The notes: generated from the sequence alone by a model not told the origin. DNA of 64,000 nt from JBKEDC01 sp047972995 (GCA_047972995.1 JBKEBD010000028.1:4231-68230), one strand, 5' to 3'; numbered from the stretch's first letter, positions 43,956 through 53,823 are shown. Translations and numbers: made by a program.

Positions 43956-44396
43956 ATGCTTTCAAAAACTTGTAAATACGCATTGCGTGCCATCATTTTC
44001 ATTGGGAAAAATTGTACAGGAAAGAAGGTTAGAGTAAAAGAAATTACCGATGAAATAGATGTTCCCTCGCATTTTGTGGCAAAGATTCTGCAAAATTTGG
44101 TTAAAGATGGACTCGTAGCATCAACAAAAGGACCTTCAGGTGGTTTTTATATCGATCGAAAACTGAGCGACATTTCACTTTATGATATCATTGAAGTTGT
44201 TGAAGGAAAAGAATATTTTGAATTTTGCTTACTAAAGAATGAACCTTGCAACTGTCAGAATGAGAAAGAAACGCACTGTCCGTTGCACGCCAAATTCGGA
44301 CCTGTGAAGCAGCAGGTGGTAGATTATTATAAGCAAACAAGCATTCAAGACATTATTTCCGACATGGAATCTCATGAGCAATGGGTGAAGCTTTAA
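43956..44396 (+). CDS. Rrf2-family transcription regulator
   Basis: A 146-residue winged-helix regulator. The DNA-binding part reads KVRVKEITDEIDVPSHFVAKILQNLVKDGLV with GPSGGF as the wing. The C-terminal part carries cysteines in the pattern CLLKNEPCNCQ...HCPLH, fit to hold an iron-sulfur cluster as in NsrR/IscR relatives; there are four cysteines, one more than usual. It probably senses redox, iron or nitric oxide. hemW follows 44 bases downstream on the same strand, so the pair may share a transcript. Target genes unknown. Confidence 0.9.
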   Translation: MLSKTCKYALRAIIFIGKNCTGKKVRVKEITDEIDVPSHFVAKILQNLVKDGLVASTKGPSGGFYIDRKLSDISLYDIIEVVEGKEYFEFCLLKNEPCNCQNEKETHCPLHAKFGPVKQQVVDYYKQTSIQDIISDMESHEQWVKL

Positions 44397-44440
44397 TTTG
44401 TAACGTCGAATTTCTTTAATTCAAACCCTTAATTCCAAAA

Positions 44441-45577
44441 ATGGCTGGAATATACATACACATACCATTTTGCAAAACAAAGTGCTACTATTGCGATTTT
44501 TATAAGAGTACAGACATTACAAAGCTTGACGATTTTTTGAAGGTTTTGTACCAAGAAATTGAAAACCGTGCGGTGGAGTTGGAAGGGCAGATCGTTGAAA
44601 CAGTGTATGTGGGAGGCGGTACGCCATCGGTGCTATCGGTGGAACAAATCGATGCGCTAATGTATCATTTGCACACGTATTTTTATATTGCCGTTGATGC
44701 CGAAATTACCCTCGAATGTAACCCCGACGATTTAACACCATCTTATCTGGAAGCACTAAGCCAAACCGTGATTAACCGTTTGAGTATTGGCACACAATCG
44801 TTTCAAGATTGCGACTTGAAGCGCATGAACCGCAGGCATTGTGCCATGCAAGCTATTCAGGCTGTGCGATTGGCTCAGGATTTTGGCTTTGCAAACATTA
44901 GCATCGACCTAATTTATGGCTTGCCTGATTTGTCGCTTGATGTGTGGCAGCAGATCATAGCTCAAGCATTGGATCTTCAAGTGCAACACATTTCAGCCTA
45001 TCATCTTACCTATCATGAAGGCACGGTGTTCTATAAAGATTTGCAAGAACATAAGCTCAAAGAATTGCCCGATGAACAGAGCTTCAGTCAGTTTAAAATG
45101 TTGCGCGAAAAAATGGCAGATGCAGGCTTTGAGCATTACGAAATATCGAACTTTGCTAAAGCAGGTAAATATTCGCGCCACAATAGAGCCTATTGGGAGC
45201 GAAAACCCTATCTCGGATTAGGACCTTCGGCTCATTCATTCGATTTAAACACCCGACGATGGAATTGCAGCTCGGTAGAAGAATATGTGGAAGCCTTATC
45301 AACCAGTGCTGGCTACTTTGAGGTAGAACAACTTACACCGCAAGATCAATATAATGATTACATTATCACGAGTTTGCGCACCCAGTGGGGAATCAGCGAA
45401 AGCTATTTGAAGCAGAATTTTGAAGCACAATATGTGACCTATTTCAAGCAACAATTGCAGGGATATTTAAATGCTGGTCAGGTTTATCGCAATGGCGAAA
45501 GTTATGTGCTTAGTTCAGAAGGTTTGTTCATTTCAGATGCTATAATGGGTGACCTGTGCTACTTTAAAGAAGACTAA
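44441..45577 (+). CDS. hemW: HemW-type radical SAM protein (heme chaperone)
   Basis: HemW inserts heme into respiratory proteins; it was long annotated as oxygen-independent coproporphyrinogen oxidase. The 378-residue protein has the radical-SAM motif Cys11-x3-Cys15-x2-Cys18 (PFCKTKCYYCDF), the GGGTPS motif, SIGTQSF and the C-terminal HemN_C domain. The first Cys of true HemN (four residues before the motif's end) and its N-terminal extension are missing, which favours HemW. It follows an Rrf2 regulator, which may tie heme handling to iron-sulfur or redox state. Confidence 0.9.
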   Translation: MAGIYIHIPFCKTKCYYCDFYKSTDITKLDDFLKVLYQEIENRAVELEGQIVETVYVGGGTPSVLSVEQIDALMYHLHTYFYIAVDAEITLECNPDDLTPSYLEALSQTVINRLSIGTQSFQDCDLKRMNRRHCAMQAIQAVRLAQDFGFANISIDLIYGLPDLSLDVWQQIIAQALDLQVQHISAYHLTYHEGTVFYKDLQEHKLKELPDEQSFSQFKMLREKMADAGFEHYEISNFAKAGKYSRHNRAYWERKPYLGLGPSAHSFDLNTRRWNCSSVEEYVEALSTSAGYFEVEQLTPQDQYNDYIITSLRTQWGISESYLKQNFEAQYVTYFKQQLQGYLNAGQVYRNGESYVLSSEGLFISDAIMGDLCYFKED

Positions 45578-45656
45578 TGGGGACAAATTGTTAGTTTTCA
45601 CCCCTTTTTGGTGCACTTGATGTGCAAATCCTAAGTCTTAATTCCTAATTCTTTAC

Positions 45657-45664
45657 TATATTTG
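45657..45664 (+). promoter_or_regulatory. -7 element of the S46 peptidase gene
   Basis: TATATTTG, 35 bases before the start codon. Confidence 0.5.
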
Positions 45665-45698
45665 TGCCAGAAATAAATTTTAAACCAAGATAAAGAAT

Positions 45699-47903
45699 AT
45701 GACAAAAAGATTTCTTTTAGTTGTAGCTTTAATTTCTTCTATGATGGTGAGCAATGTGCGCGCCGATGAGGGAATGTGGCTACCAGCGCTGATTTACAAG
45801 ATGAATATCGGCGAAATGCAACAAATGGGCTTGAAGCTTTCGGCCGAAGATATTTATAGCGTAAACAACTCAAGCATTAAAGACGCTATTGTGGCTCTCG
45901 ACCGTGGTTCTTGCACCGGTGAGGTGATTTCAGATAAAGGCTTGGTGCTTACAAACCACCACTGTGGTTATGGCGAAATTCAAGCTCACTCAACCCCAGA
46001 ACACGACTACCTTAAAGAAGGATTTTGGGCAAAGTCTTACGAAGAAGAATTGCCTAACCCCGGCAAAACAATGTCTTTCTTGATTAACGTGAAAGATGTT
46101 ACCGAAACAGTATTGGCTACCGTGAAAGACAACATGACTTACGATGAAAGAACAAAAGCTATCGCCAAAGTTTCAGCAAAATTACAAAAAGAAGCTACTG
46201 AGGGCACGCACTACGAAGCTCAAGTAAAATCGATGTTGTATGATAATCAATACTTCTTATTTGTTTATGAAGTGTTTAAAGACATTCGTTTGGTAGGTGC
46301 ACCTCCTTCATCAATTGGTAAATTTGGTGGCGATACTGACAACTGGATGTGGCCTCGTCACACCGGTGACTTCTCGATGTTCCGCATTTATTGTGCTCCT
46401 GATGGTTCGCCAGCAGAATACTCGGAAGACAATGTGCCTTACACTCCAAAACAACATCTTGAAATTTCACTTGATGGTTACCAACAAGGCGACTTCGCCT
46501 TTGTAATGGGATATCCCGGAAGCACGCAACGTTATAAAACGTCATACGGTATTGAAGAAGCAATGAACATTGTTAACATGAGTAGAATTAACGCTCGTGG
46601 CCCAAAACTAGATGTCATTCATGAATATCAAGCTACGAGCACTGCTGCTCGCATTCAATACGCATCGAAAGCTGCTCGTTGTTCAAACTACTACAAAAAT
46701 GCTATTGGTATGAACAAAGGTTTGGAAGCTTTGGGCGTAGTAGCACAAAAACAAGAACTAGAAAAGCAAGTAATGGCTTGGATTAATGCCGATTCATCGC
46801 GCAAAGCTAAATATGGCGACCCCGTGGCTGAAATTGAAGGAACTTATGCCGACAACAAAGCATCTTATGCCTATGCTTACTTGGTAGAATGTTTCTTGGG
46901 TGGACCAGAGGCTTTCCGTTTTTCGGCAGCAGCTCGTTCGTTGGAAAAAGCATTAGAAAGTGGCGATCAAGCAAAAATTGATGCTGCAGTAAAAGCTGTT
47001 GAAAGCAGAATGGAACTTTATTTCAAAGATTATGATGCTGCTACCGATAAAAAAATCGCAGCTGCTTTAACTCAAGTATATCGAGAAAATGTTGATGCCG
47101 ATTTCTATCCTTCATTCTTTGCCGATATTAAAGACGGAAACATCGATGCTTATATGGCGAAAGTATATGCTAAAACAGTGTTCGCTGATAAAGCAAGCTT
47201 AACAAGTTTCTTGGCTAGCCCTAAATTTAAAACCTTGCAAAAAGACCCTGTTTATGTGGTGATGAGAAGTATCTATGCAGAGTTAGAAAACATTAGGACA
47301 GCACAAAAAGAAACAGCTCCTAAATTGGCAGAAGGTCGACGTTTGTTTACAGCAGCTCGTTTAGAAATGGAATCAGAAAAAAAATTCTATCCCGACGCAA
47401 ACAGTACAATGCGTATTACCTACGGAAAAGTGGGCGATTACAAACCTCGCGATGGTGTGAACTACGATTACTTCACAACCATTAAAGGTTATGCTGAAAA
47501 AGAAATCCCCGGCGATATTGAATTTGATGTGCCAGCTCGCATGAAAGCACTGTGTGAAGCAAAAGATTTTGGCAATTATCTTGATGCTGATGGTACATTG
47601 CACACTTGTTTCATTACTGATAATGACATTACAGGTGGAAACTCAGGTTCGCCAGTAATGAACGCTAAAGGACAGTTGATCGGAACAGCTTTCGATGGAA
47701 ACTGGGAAGCTATGAGTGGCGATATTGCTTTCGAACACCAATTGCAAAAATGTATCAACGTAGATATTCGTTTTGTACTTTGGACAATCGACAAATACGC
47801 TGGTGCTACCAACCTTATCGATGAGATGACTTTGGTGAAAAGCGAGAAAAAAGCTTGTTGCAAAGAAGCAAAAACTTGTCCTAAAGCAGCAGCAGCAAAA
47901 TAA
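45699..47903 (+). CDS. dpp7: S46 family dipeptidyl-peptidase, DPP7 type
   Basis: Periplasmic peptidases of this family release dipeptides from oligopeptides, feeding asaccharolytic growth. The 734-residue protein has a signal peptide (ending near VRADEG), the catalytic His in LTNHHCGYG (about residue 88), the Asp region DTDNWMWPRHTGDFS, and the nucleophile Ser649 in GNSGSPVMN. The specificity position after FD is Gly667 (FDGNWEAMSGD), as in DPP7, which prefers hydrophobic P1 residues; DPP11 has Arg there. The last 18 residues form an odd tail rich in Cys and Lys (KKACCKEAKTCPKAAAAK), not part of the normal family end. It stands alone, with a promoter element and a terminator. Confidence 0.93.
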   Translation: MTKRFLLVVALISSMMVSNVRADEGMWLPALIYKMNIGEMQQMGLKLSAEDIYSVNNSSIKDAIVALDRGSCTGEVISDKGLVLTNHHCGYGEIQAHSTPEHDYLKEGFWAKSYEEELPNPGKTMSFLINVKDVTETVLATVKDNMTYDERTKAIAKVSAKLQKEATEGTHYEAQVKSMLYDNQYFLFVYEVFKDIRLVGAPPSSIGKFGGDTDNWMWPRHTGDFSMFRIYCAPDGSPAEYSEDNVPYTPKQHLEISLDGYQQGDFAFVMGYPGSTQRYKTSYGIEEAMNIVNMSRINARGPKLDVIHEYQATSTAARIQYASKAARCSNYYKNAIGMNKGLEALGVVAQKQELEKQVMAWINADSSRKAKYGDPVAEIEGTYADNKASYAYAYLVECFLGGPEAFRFSAAARSLEKALESGDQAKIDAAVKAVESRMELYFKDYDAATDKKIAAALTQVYRENVDADFYPSFFADIKDGNIDAYMAKVYAKTVFADKASLTSFLASPKFKTLQKDPVYVVMRSIYAELENIRTAQKETAPKLAEGRRLFTAARLEMESEKKFYPDANSTMRITYGKVGDYKPRDGVNYDYFTTIKGYAEKEIPGDIEFDVPARMKALCEAKDFGNYLDADGTLHTCFITDNDITGGNSGSPVMNAKGQLIGTAFDGNWEAMSGDIAFEHQLQKCINVDIRFVLWTIDKYAGATNLIDEMTLVKSEKKACCKEAKTCPKAAAAK

Positions 47904-47926
47904 ACGCCACAGCGCTGAAATAAATT

Positions 47927-47961
47927 AAAAAACCATTTCTCTTCGGGGAAATGGTTTTTTT
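47927..47961 (+). terminator. Terminator of the S46 peptidase gene
   Basis: AAAAAACCATTTC pairs with GAAATGGTTTTTT around a short loop, followed by T residues. Confidence 0.9.
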
Positions 47962-48147
47962 GTTTTCAGAGGTGAAGAAGAGGGGTAAATTTGAAAGCTT
48001 CTGAATATGGAGCTTATTGACCAAGATAAGCCCTTGAAGTAGTGCCGAAATATGCACATTACTTCATGAGAATCTTAATTTTCAGAAATTCGCTTAATAA
48101 AGCTTTAACAATAGAGACTATAAGTTCACCTATTTCCATTTTAAATG

Positions 48148-48155
48148 TATCTTTG
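48148..48155 (+). promoter_or_regulatory. -7 element of lysS-gpsA-pgi
   Basis: TATCTTTG, 22 bases before the lysS start. Confidence 0.55.
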
Positions 48156-48176
48156 TAGCAAAATAATTTAGATAGA

Positions 48177-49898
48177 ATGAGTGTATCAGAATTAAGCGAA
48201 CAAGAAGTAATTAGAAGAAATTCATTAGCCAAATTACGCGAACTAGGAATCGATGCTTACCCAGCACCTGAATTTCAAGTAAACGCCAAGGCTGCACAAA
48301 TAAAAAACGAATACAGCGAAGAAGCAAATAACTTTCAAGAAGTAGTGATGGCAGGTCGATTGATGAGCCGCCGTATCATGGGAAAAGCTTCTTTTGCAGA
48401 GTTGCAAGACGACTCAGGCAGAATACAAGTTTACATCAACCGAGATGAAATATGCCCTGAGGATGATAAAACATTATACAACGATGTTTTCAAGAAATTG
48501 CTAGACATTGGCGATATCGTAGGTATTAAAGGTTTTGTGTTTAAAACCCAAGTGGGGGAAACATCTGTTCACGTGAAAGAATTAATCGTGTTGAGTAAAT
48601 CAATCCGACCACTTCCCATTGTGAAAGAAAAAGATGGTAAAACATTCGACGCATTCACCGACCCAGAAATGCGCTATCGTCAGCGTTATGTAGATTTGAT
48701 TGTAAACCCACAAGTGAAAGACACTTTCATTAAGCGCACAAAGATTGTGAATACCATGCGCCAAATGTTCAATGAACATGGCTACCTTGAAGTGGAAACT
48801 CCAATCTTACAATCAATTCCGGGGGGAGCAACAGCACGCCCATTTATAACGCACCACAATGCGCTAGACATTCCATTGTATATGCGTATTGCCAATGAAC
48901 TTTACTTAAAACGACTCATTGTAGGTGGTTTCGATGGTGTGTATGAGTTCGCCAAAGACTTCCGCAACGAAGGAATGGACAGAACACACAACCCAGAGTT
49001 CACCGTAATGGAAATCTATGTGGCATATAAAGACTACAAGTGGATGATGCAATTCACCGAGCAAATGTTAGAGCGCGTAGCTTTGGCGTTGCACGGCACC
49101 ACCGAGGTGAAAGTGGGTGAGCATACAATCAACTATAAAGCACCATATCCTCGCGTAACCATGTGTGGCGCAATTAAAGAGCACACCGGTTATGATGTGG
49201 AAGGCAAGTCGGAAGCCGAACTACGTGAAATATGTAAAGCATTGGATATCGAGATTGATGAAACCATGGGTAAAGGAAAACTTATCGATGAAATCTTCGG
49301 TGAAAAATGTGAAGCAAACTATATTCAGCCAACTTTTATTATTGACTATCCGGTGGAAATGTCGCCATTGACAAAAAAACATCGCGACAATCCCGAGTTG
49401 ACCGAGCGTTTCGAATTGATGGTTTGTGGAAAAGAACTAGCTAATGCCTATTCGGAATTGAACGACCCAATCGACCAACGTGAACGCTTTGAAGACCAAA
49501 TGAAATTGTCGGAAAAAGGCGATGATGAAGCTATGTTTATCGACCAAGACTTCTTGCGTGCCCTAGAGTATGGAATGCCTCCAACATCGGGCATGGGTAT
49601 TGGTATCGACCGATTAACTATGTTTATGACTGGAGAGCAATCAATTCAAGATGTATTGTTCTTCCCACAAATGAAACCCGAAAAGAAAGACACTGCCGAT
49701 GCTAACGAAGCTTTTGAAGCCATAGGCGTATCTGCCGAATGGATTGAAGTATTGCGTAAGCTAGGTTTCAAAAAAGTGGCAGCTTTACAAGAAGCTTCTG
49801 CCGGAAAATTATTCAATGACTTGTGTGGCTATAATAAAAAGAATAAATTAGGGCTGCAAAATCCATCCGCCGATGACGTAAAAGGCTGGTTGAGCTAA
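48177..49898 (+). CDS. lysS: Lysyl-tRNA synthetase, class II
   Basis: LysRS charges tRNA-Lys. The 573-residue protein has the OB-fold anticodon-binding domain (VVMAGRLMSRRIMGKASFAE), motif 2 (DFRNEGMDRTHNPEFTVME) and motif 3 (GMGIGIDRLTMFMT). A C-terminal extension of about 70 residues past the catalytic core (EWIEVLRKLGFKKVAALQE) has a helix-hairpin-helix look and is common in Bacteroidota LysRS. It is the first gene of a unit with gpsA (15 bp gap) and pgi (13 bp gap). Confidence 0.97.
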   Translation: MSVSELSEQEVIRRNSLAKLRELGIDAYPAPEFQVNAKAAQIKNEYSEEANNFQEVVMAGRLMSRRIMGKASFAELQDDSGRIQVYINRDEICPEDDKTLYNDVFKKLLDIGDIVGIKGFVFKTQVGETSVHVKELIVLSKSIRPLPIVKEKDGKTFDAFTDPEMRYRQRYVDLIVNPQVKDTFIKRTKIVNTMRQMFNEHGYLEVETPILQSIPGGATARPFITHHNALDIPLYMRIANELYLKRLIVGGFDGVYEFAKDFRNEGMDRTHNPEFTVMEIYVAYKDYKWMMQFTEQMLERVALALHGTTEVKVGEHTINYKAPYPRVTMCGAIKEHTGYDVEGKSEAELREICKALDIEIDETMGKGKLIDEIFGEKCEANYIQPTFIIDYPVEMSPLTKKHRDNPELTERFELMVCGKELANAYSELNDPIDQRERFEDQMKLSEKGDDEAMFIDQDFLRALEYGMPPTSGMGIGIDRLTMFMTGEQSIQDVLFFPQMKPEKKDTADANEAFEAIGVSAEWIEVLRKLGFKKVAALQEASAGKLFNDLCGYNKKNKLGLQNPSADDVKGWLS

Positions 49899-49913
49899 AC
49901 CAAAACTAATATT

Positions 49914-50915
49914 ATGAGTATTCATAAAGATTCCAAAGTTGCTATGGTTGGTAGCGGAAGCTGGGCAACAGCTTTGGCGAAAATTATCATGTGCAATGTA
50001 GATTCGCTATCGTGGTATTTCCGTAAGGAAGAAACGATTGAAGAATTTCGGAAGTATGGACACAACCCACGCTATTTGCGTGGAGTAGAGTTTGAACTCG
50101 AAAGAATAAAGTTTTATAACGACATTAACCAAATTATTGAAGATAATGAAATCATCATTATAGCTATTCCTTCGGCTTTCCTCAATGGAATGCTTTCGCA
50201 AGTGACGGTTTCATGGGCAAATAAATATATTGTGTCGGCGGTGAAGGGTATCGTGCCTGAAACCAATGAGGTAATTTGCCAATATATGCACAATAAATTT
50301 GGTATTACTTTTGAGCGAATGAGTGTTATTGCAGGTCCTTGCCATGCTGAAGAAGTGGCATTGGAACGACTGTCGTATCTCACTATTGCGTGCCCCGATT
50401 TGCGCAGAGCTCGATTTATTGCCGATTTAATTCAATGTCCGTTTATCAATGCCAACGTGAGCGATGATATTTGGGGTACTGAGTATGCTTCGGTGTTGAA
50501 AAACATCATTGCCATTGCTTCGGGAATCATGCACGGATTGCGCCATGGCGATAACTTTCAAGCCGTTTTGGTTTCAAATGCAGCGCAAGAAATACAGCGT
50601 TTCATCGACAAGGTGCATCCCATCGACCGCGATATTGTAAGTTCAGCCTATTTGGGCGATTTGCTCGTAACGGCTTATTCGCAGTTTTCGCGAAACCGCA
50701 CATTCGGAACCATGGTAGGAAAAGGATACACCATTAAAACAGCGCAGTTAGAAATGCACATGGTGGCAGAGGGCTATTATGCTTCGAAATGTTTGCATGA
50801 AATTAATGAAGATTACAAGGTGAACCTTCCTATTTGCAACATGGTTTATAATGTGCTTTATGGTGGTGCAAGTGCCTCAATAGAGGCGTTGGAACTAACA
50901 AAGAAACTACGATGA
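49914..50915 (+). CDS. gpsA: Glycerol-3-phosphate dehydrogenase [NAD(P)+]
   Basis: GpsA reduces dihydroxyacetone phosphate to sn-glycerol 3-phosphate for phospholipid synthesis. The 333-residue protein has the dinucleotide motif VGSGSWATALA, the catalytic Lys in VSAVKGI, and AGPCHAEEVA and EYASVLKNIIAIASG in the substrate half. It lies between lysS and pgi with short gaps, so the three are one operon, and pgi downstream supplies the glycolytic link. Length is normal. Confidence 0.95.
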   Translation: MSIHKDSKVAMVGSGSWATALAKIIMCNVDSLSWYFRKEETIEEFRKYGHNPRYLRGVEFELERIKFYNDINQIIEDNEIIIIAIPSAFLNGMLSQVTVSWANKYIVSAVKGIVPETNEVICQYMHNKFGITFERMSVIAGPCHAEEVALERLSYLTIACPDLRRARFIADLIQCPFINANVSDDIWGTEYASVLKNIIAIASGIMHGLRHGDNFQAVLVSNAAQEIQRFIDKVHPIDRDIVSSAYLGDLLVTAYSQFSRNRTFGTMVGKGYTIKTAQLEMHMVAEGYYASKCLHEINEDYKVNLPICNMVYNVLYGGASASIEALELTKKLR

Positions 50916-50928
50916 TAAAATAAAAACG

Positions 50929-52272
50929 ATGGAAAATATTAAATTAGATTACAGCAGCGTGCTTGGTTTTGTGACACAAGACCAAGTGAATGCACAAGCT
51001 GAATTGGCGAATAAGCAACTGGAAAAATTGTATAACAAAACAGGCAAAGGCAACGACTTTTTGGGTTGGGTGAACTTGCCATCAGGCATTTCAGAAGCTC
51101 ATTTGGCAGATGTAGAGGCTACTGCAAAATCACTTCGCGACAAGAAAATTGAAGTTCTTGTGGTAGTAGGCATTGGAGGTTCTTACCTTGGTGCTAAAGC
51201 TGTGGTAGATGCTTTAACAGATACTTTTGCGCACTTGAAGGGTAGCGATGCACCTCATATTATATTTGCAGGTCAGAATATTGGAGAAGACTACCTCAGT
51301 GAATTGCGCGAATTGTTGGCAGATAAAGAATATGCAATCTGTGTGATTTCAAAATCGGGAACTACTACAGAACCAGCTATTGCCTTCCGTTTGTTGAAGC
51401 AAGACATTGAAACAAAATATGGCAAAGAAGAAGCGGTAAGCCGAATTGTAGCTGTTACCGATGAAAAACGTGGCGCATTGCGCACCATGGCAACTGCTGA
51501 AGGATATAAAACTTTCGTTATTCCTGATGATGTGGGTGGACGTTATTCAGTGCTTACACCGGTAGGTTTAGTGGCTATTGCATGTGCGGGCTACAATGTG
51601 CGCGAATTGGTTAAAGGAGCTGCCGATATGGAAGCTGCAACTAAACCTGGCGCACCATTTGAGGAGAATATTGCTGCACAATATGCCGTGGTTAGAAATG
51701 AACTCTATAAGTCGGGCAAAATGATTGAAATCATGGTGAACTACGAGCCCAAACTACACTATTTCAGCGAGTGGTGGAAGCAACTTTATGGCGAGAGTGA
51801 AGGTAAAGAGAATAAAGGAATTTTCCCTGCAAGTGTTGATTTTAGTTCAGACTTGCACTCTATGGGGCAATATATTCAAGAAGGTGAACGTAAGCTTTTT
51901 GAAACAGTGCTTTCTGTGGCTAAAGTAAATCAAACGTTGACTATCCCTGCCGATGAAGCAAATCACGATGGTTTGAATTATTTGGCAGGAAAAAGAATTG
52001 ACGAAGTGAATAAAATGGCAGAACTAGGAACTCGCATTGCTCACGTTGATGGGGGAGTGCCTAATGTGCGTATTGAAATTCCTCAGCTTTCGGCTTACTA
52101 TATAGGGCAACTTATCTATTTCTTCGAAATAGCTTGTGGAATTAGTGGTTATCTTTTAGATGTGAACCCATTCGACCAACCCGGTGTTGAAGCATATAAA
52201 AGCAATATGTTTGCTTTGCTAGAGAAGCCGGGGTTTGAAGAAGCAACGAAAGCAATTAAAGCTCGTTTGTAA
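50929..52272 (+). CDS. pgi: Glucose-6-phosphate isomerase
   Basis: Pgi interconverts glucose 6-phosphate and fructose 6-phosphate. The 447-residue protein is the short bacterial form. It has VVGIGGSYLGAKAV, ISKSGTTTEPAIAFR (phosphate-binding), DDVGGRYSVLTPVGL (first family signature), and a late NPFDQPGVEAYK with the catalytic Lys nearby. It ends the lysS-gpsA-pgi unit and is followed by a strong hairpin terminator. Confidence 0.97.
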   Translation: MENIKLDYSSVLGFVTQDQVNAQAELANKQLEKLYNKTGKGNDFLGWVNLPSGISEAHLADVEATAKSLRDKKIEVLVVVGIGGSYLGAKAVVDALTDTFAHLKGSDAPHIIFAGQNIGEDYLSELRELLADKEYAICVISKSGTTTEPAIAFRLLKQDIETKYGKEEAVSRIVAVTDEKRGALRTMATAEGYKTFVIPDDVGGRYSVLTPVGLVAIACAGYNVRELVKGAADMEAATKPGAPFEENIAAQYAVVRNELYKSGKMIEIMVNYEPKLHYFSEWWKQLYGESEGKENKGIFPASVDFSSDLHSMGQYIQEGERKLFETVLSVAKVNQTLTIPADEANHDGLNYLAGKRIDEVNKMAELGTRIAHVDGGVPNVRIEIPQLSAYYIGQLIYFFEIACGISGYLLDVNPFDQPGVEAYKSNMFALLEKPGFEEATKAIKARL

Positions 52273-52367
52273 CTGGCTTTAAAGATTTTTTAAGAGAAGC
52301 CACTTGTGAAAACTTATTGTTAATGAAGGAGATAAGTACTTAAAGCAGCTTTCAAAAAATATCGATA

Positions 52368-52410
52368 AAATTAAACCCCGTTAAGTTCAAACTTAATGGG
52401 GTTTAATTTT
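52368..52410 (+). terminator. Terminator of the lysS-gpsA-pgi operon
   Basis: AAATTAAACCCC-TTAAG pairs with CTTAA-GGGGTTTAATTT around a 6-base loop, followed by GTTTTTT. Confidence 0.9.
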
Positions 52411-52463
52411 GTTTTTTATATATCTTTAGACCAACAGAATGATATATTCAAAAACAAATAGCC

Positions 52464-53051
52464 ATGAATGTTCTAGCGCACATATATTTATCGGGTGATT
52501 CAGAAGATTGTATGTTGGGTAACTTCATCGGCGATTTTGTGAAAGGTAAGGATTTTCAATATTATTCACCAGAGGTGCAGCGCGGTATTTTTATGCATCG
52601 CACCATCGATAGTTTTACAGATTCTCACCTTTTGGTAATGGAAGCGAAATCTTTTTTTAGAGATCCTTACCGTAAATATGCTGGCGTGGTAGTCGACATC
52701 ATCTTCGATTATTTTCTAATCAAGAATTGGAGTAGTTATTCCACGTTAACTTTACGCAACTACACGCAACAAGCTCATGCAGTGCTGTTGAATAGATTTC
52801 ATTTGCTTCCGCAAGGTGCTAAAGGGATGCTCATTAATTTCATTCGCAATAAACGCATTTTGCGTTATGCCACGCTGGAGGGAATTGAAAATACCTTGAG
52901 CACCATGTCGAAGTTTACCAGTTTGCCAAACTATTCTGCCCGTGCCATTCAAATTATAGCTGAAGAGGAAGAAGAAATAAATACGCGATTTCTAGCTTTT
53001 TTTGCCGAGCTTCAAGCCGAGGTGAGCAATTTTAAACTGACCACAGTTTAA
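52464..53051 (+). CDS. acpH: Acyl carrier protein phosphodiesterase AcpH
   Basis: AcpH removes the phosphopantetheine group from acyl carrier protein. The 195-residue protein starts MNVLAHIYLSGDSEDCMLGN and shows the metal-binding and family residues in GNFIGDFVKG, MHRTIDSFTDSH and YAGVVVDIIFDYFL. Length equals E. coli AcpH. It is transcribed alone; a near-consensus TATCTTTA lies about 40 bases upstream. Confidence 0.88.
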   Translation: MNVLAHIYLSGDSEDCMLGNFIGDFVKGKDFQYYSPEVQRGIFMHRTIDSFTDSHLLVMEAKSFFRDPYRKYAGVVVDIIFDYFLIKNWSSYSTLTLRNYTQQAHAVLLNRFHLLPQGAKGMLINFIRNKRILRYATLEGIENTLSTMSKFTSLPNYSARAIQIIAEEEEEINTRFLAFFAELQAEVSNFKLTTV

Positions 53052-53356
53052 GTTGGCGCTTTGTCGTTTGATTTTCAAATAAGCTTTCGGTTGCATTGGA
53101 TAAGCGTGCGTATTTTTCCGTTATTATCATTCCGTAGCGAACTGTGAGGCTATTTTTTAAGCTGAGAGTAGCTAAAAACAATAATTCTTAATGGATTAAT
53201 AGGTGAGGTACCGAAAAAATGTTTATTTTAGCAGCTCAAATAAAAGTAATGTTCTTTAAATGTCAACAAAAACAAAAGAGAGCTACTTTATATTGATGCT
53301 AATGAGGTTTTTTTGGAAAATATTCGACGATTACTATTATACTTGGATAATTTTTT
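53052..53356. other. Intergenic stretch before the HU gene
   Basis: No gene or structure recognised; AT-rich, ending in the HU promoter element. Confidence 0.4.
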
Positions 53357-53364
53357 TACCTTTG
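53357..53364 (+). promoter_or_regulatory. -7 element of the HU gene
   Basis: TACCTTTG, 46 bases before the HU start. No clear -33 element. Confidence 0.55.
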
Positions 53365-53410
53365 CAGACCGATTGAGAAAATTAAATTACTGGAAATAAA
53401 ATAATTTGAA

Positions 53411-53695
53411 ATGACAAAGGCAGATATTGTTAATGAAATTAGCAAGAATACGGGGATTGAGAAATCCATTGTGCTTCAAACCGTAGAAGCTTTCATGGAT
53501 TCAGTAAAAGACTCCATGGCAAAGGGTAGAAATATTTACCTTCGTGGTTTTGGTAGCTTTGTAGTGAAGAAAAGAGCTCAAAAAACAGCTCGTAATATTA
53601 CTAAGAATACAGCTATCGTAATTCCAGAGCATTTTATTCCTAGCTTTAAACCATCGAAGACATTTTTAGAACAAGTTAAAAACAATGTAAATTAA
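53411..53695 (+). CDS. HU-family DNA-binding protein
   Basis: A 94-residue histone-like protein that bends DNA. The fold is plain: MTKADIVNEISKNTGIEK, the helical dimer part, then GRNIYLRGFGSFVVKKR, the arm with RNITKNTAIVIPEHFIPSFKP containing the intercalating Pro, and the closing helix KTFLEQV. It begins a conserved Bacteroidota cluster, HU - COX24-type small protein - RNase G, with the small gene only 6 bases downstream. Confidence 0.95.
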   Translation: MTKADIVNEISKNTGIEKSIVLQTVEAFMDSVKDSMAKGRNIYLRGFGSFVVKKRAQKTARNITKNTAIVIPEHFIPSFKPSKTFLEQVKNNVN

Positions 53696-53701
53696 TAAAT
53701 T

Positions 53702-53794
53702 ATGCCAAGCGGAAAGAAAAGAAAAAGACATAAGATGTCTACGCACAAGCGTAAGAAAAGACTTCGTAAAAACCGTCACAAGAAGAAGAAATAA
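53702..53794 (+). CDS. AURKAIP1/COX24-type small basic protein (ribosome associated)
   Basis: A 30-residue, extremely basic protein that begins MPSGKKRKRHKMSTHKRKKR and ends in four lysines. It matches the short bacterial AURKAIP1/COX24 family, related to the mitochondrial ribosomal protein mS38, which Bacteroidota genomes carry next to HU. It is too short for many gene callers. It starts 6 bases after the HU stop, so it is co-transcribed with HU. A weak terminator follows before RNase G. A ribosomal role is family knowledge; nothing here proves it. Confidence 0.85.
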   Translation: MPSGKKRKRHKMSTHKRKKRLRKNRHKKKK

Positions 53795-53823
53795 TCTTCT
53801 TGTAAGGTTTTAAATGAAATCGC

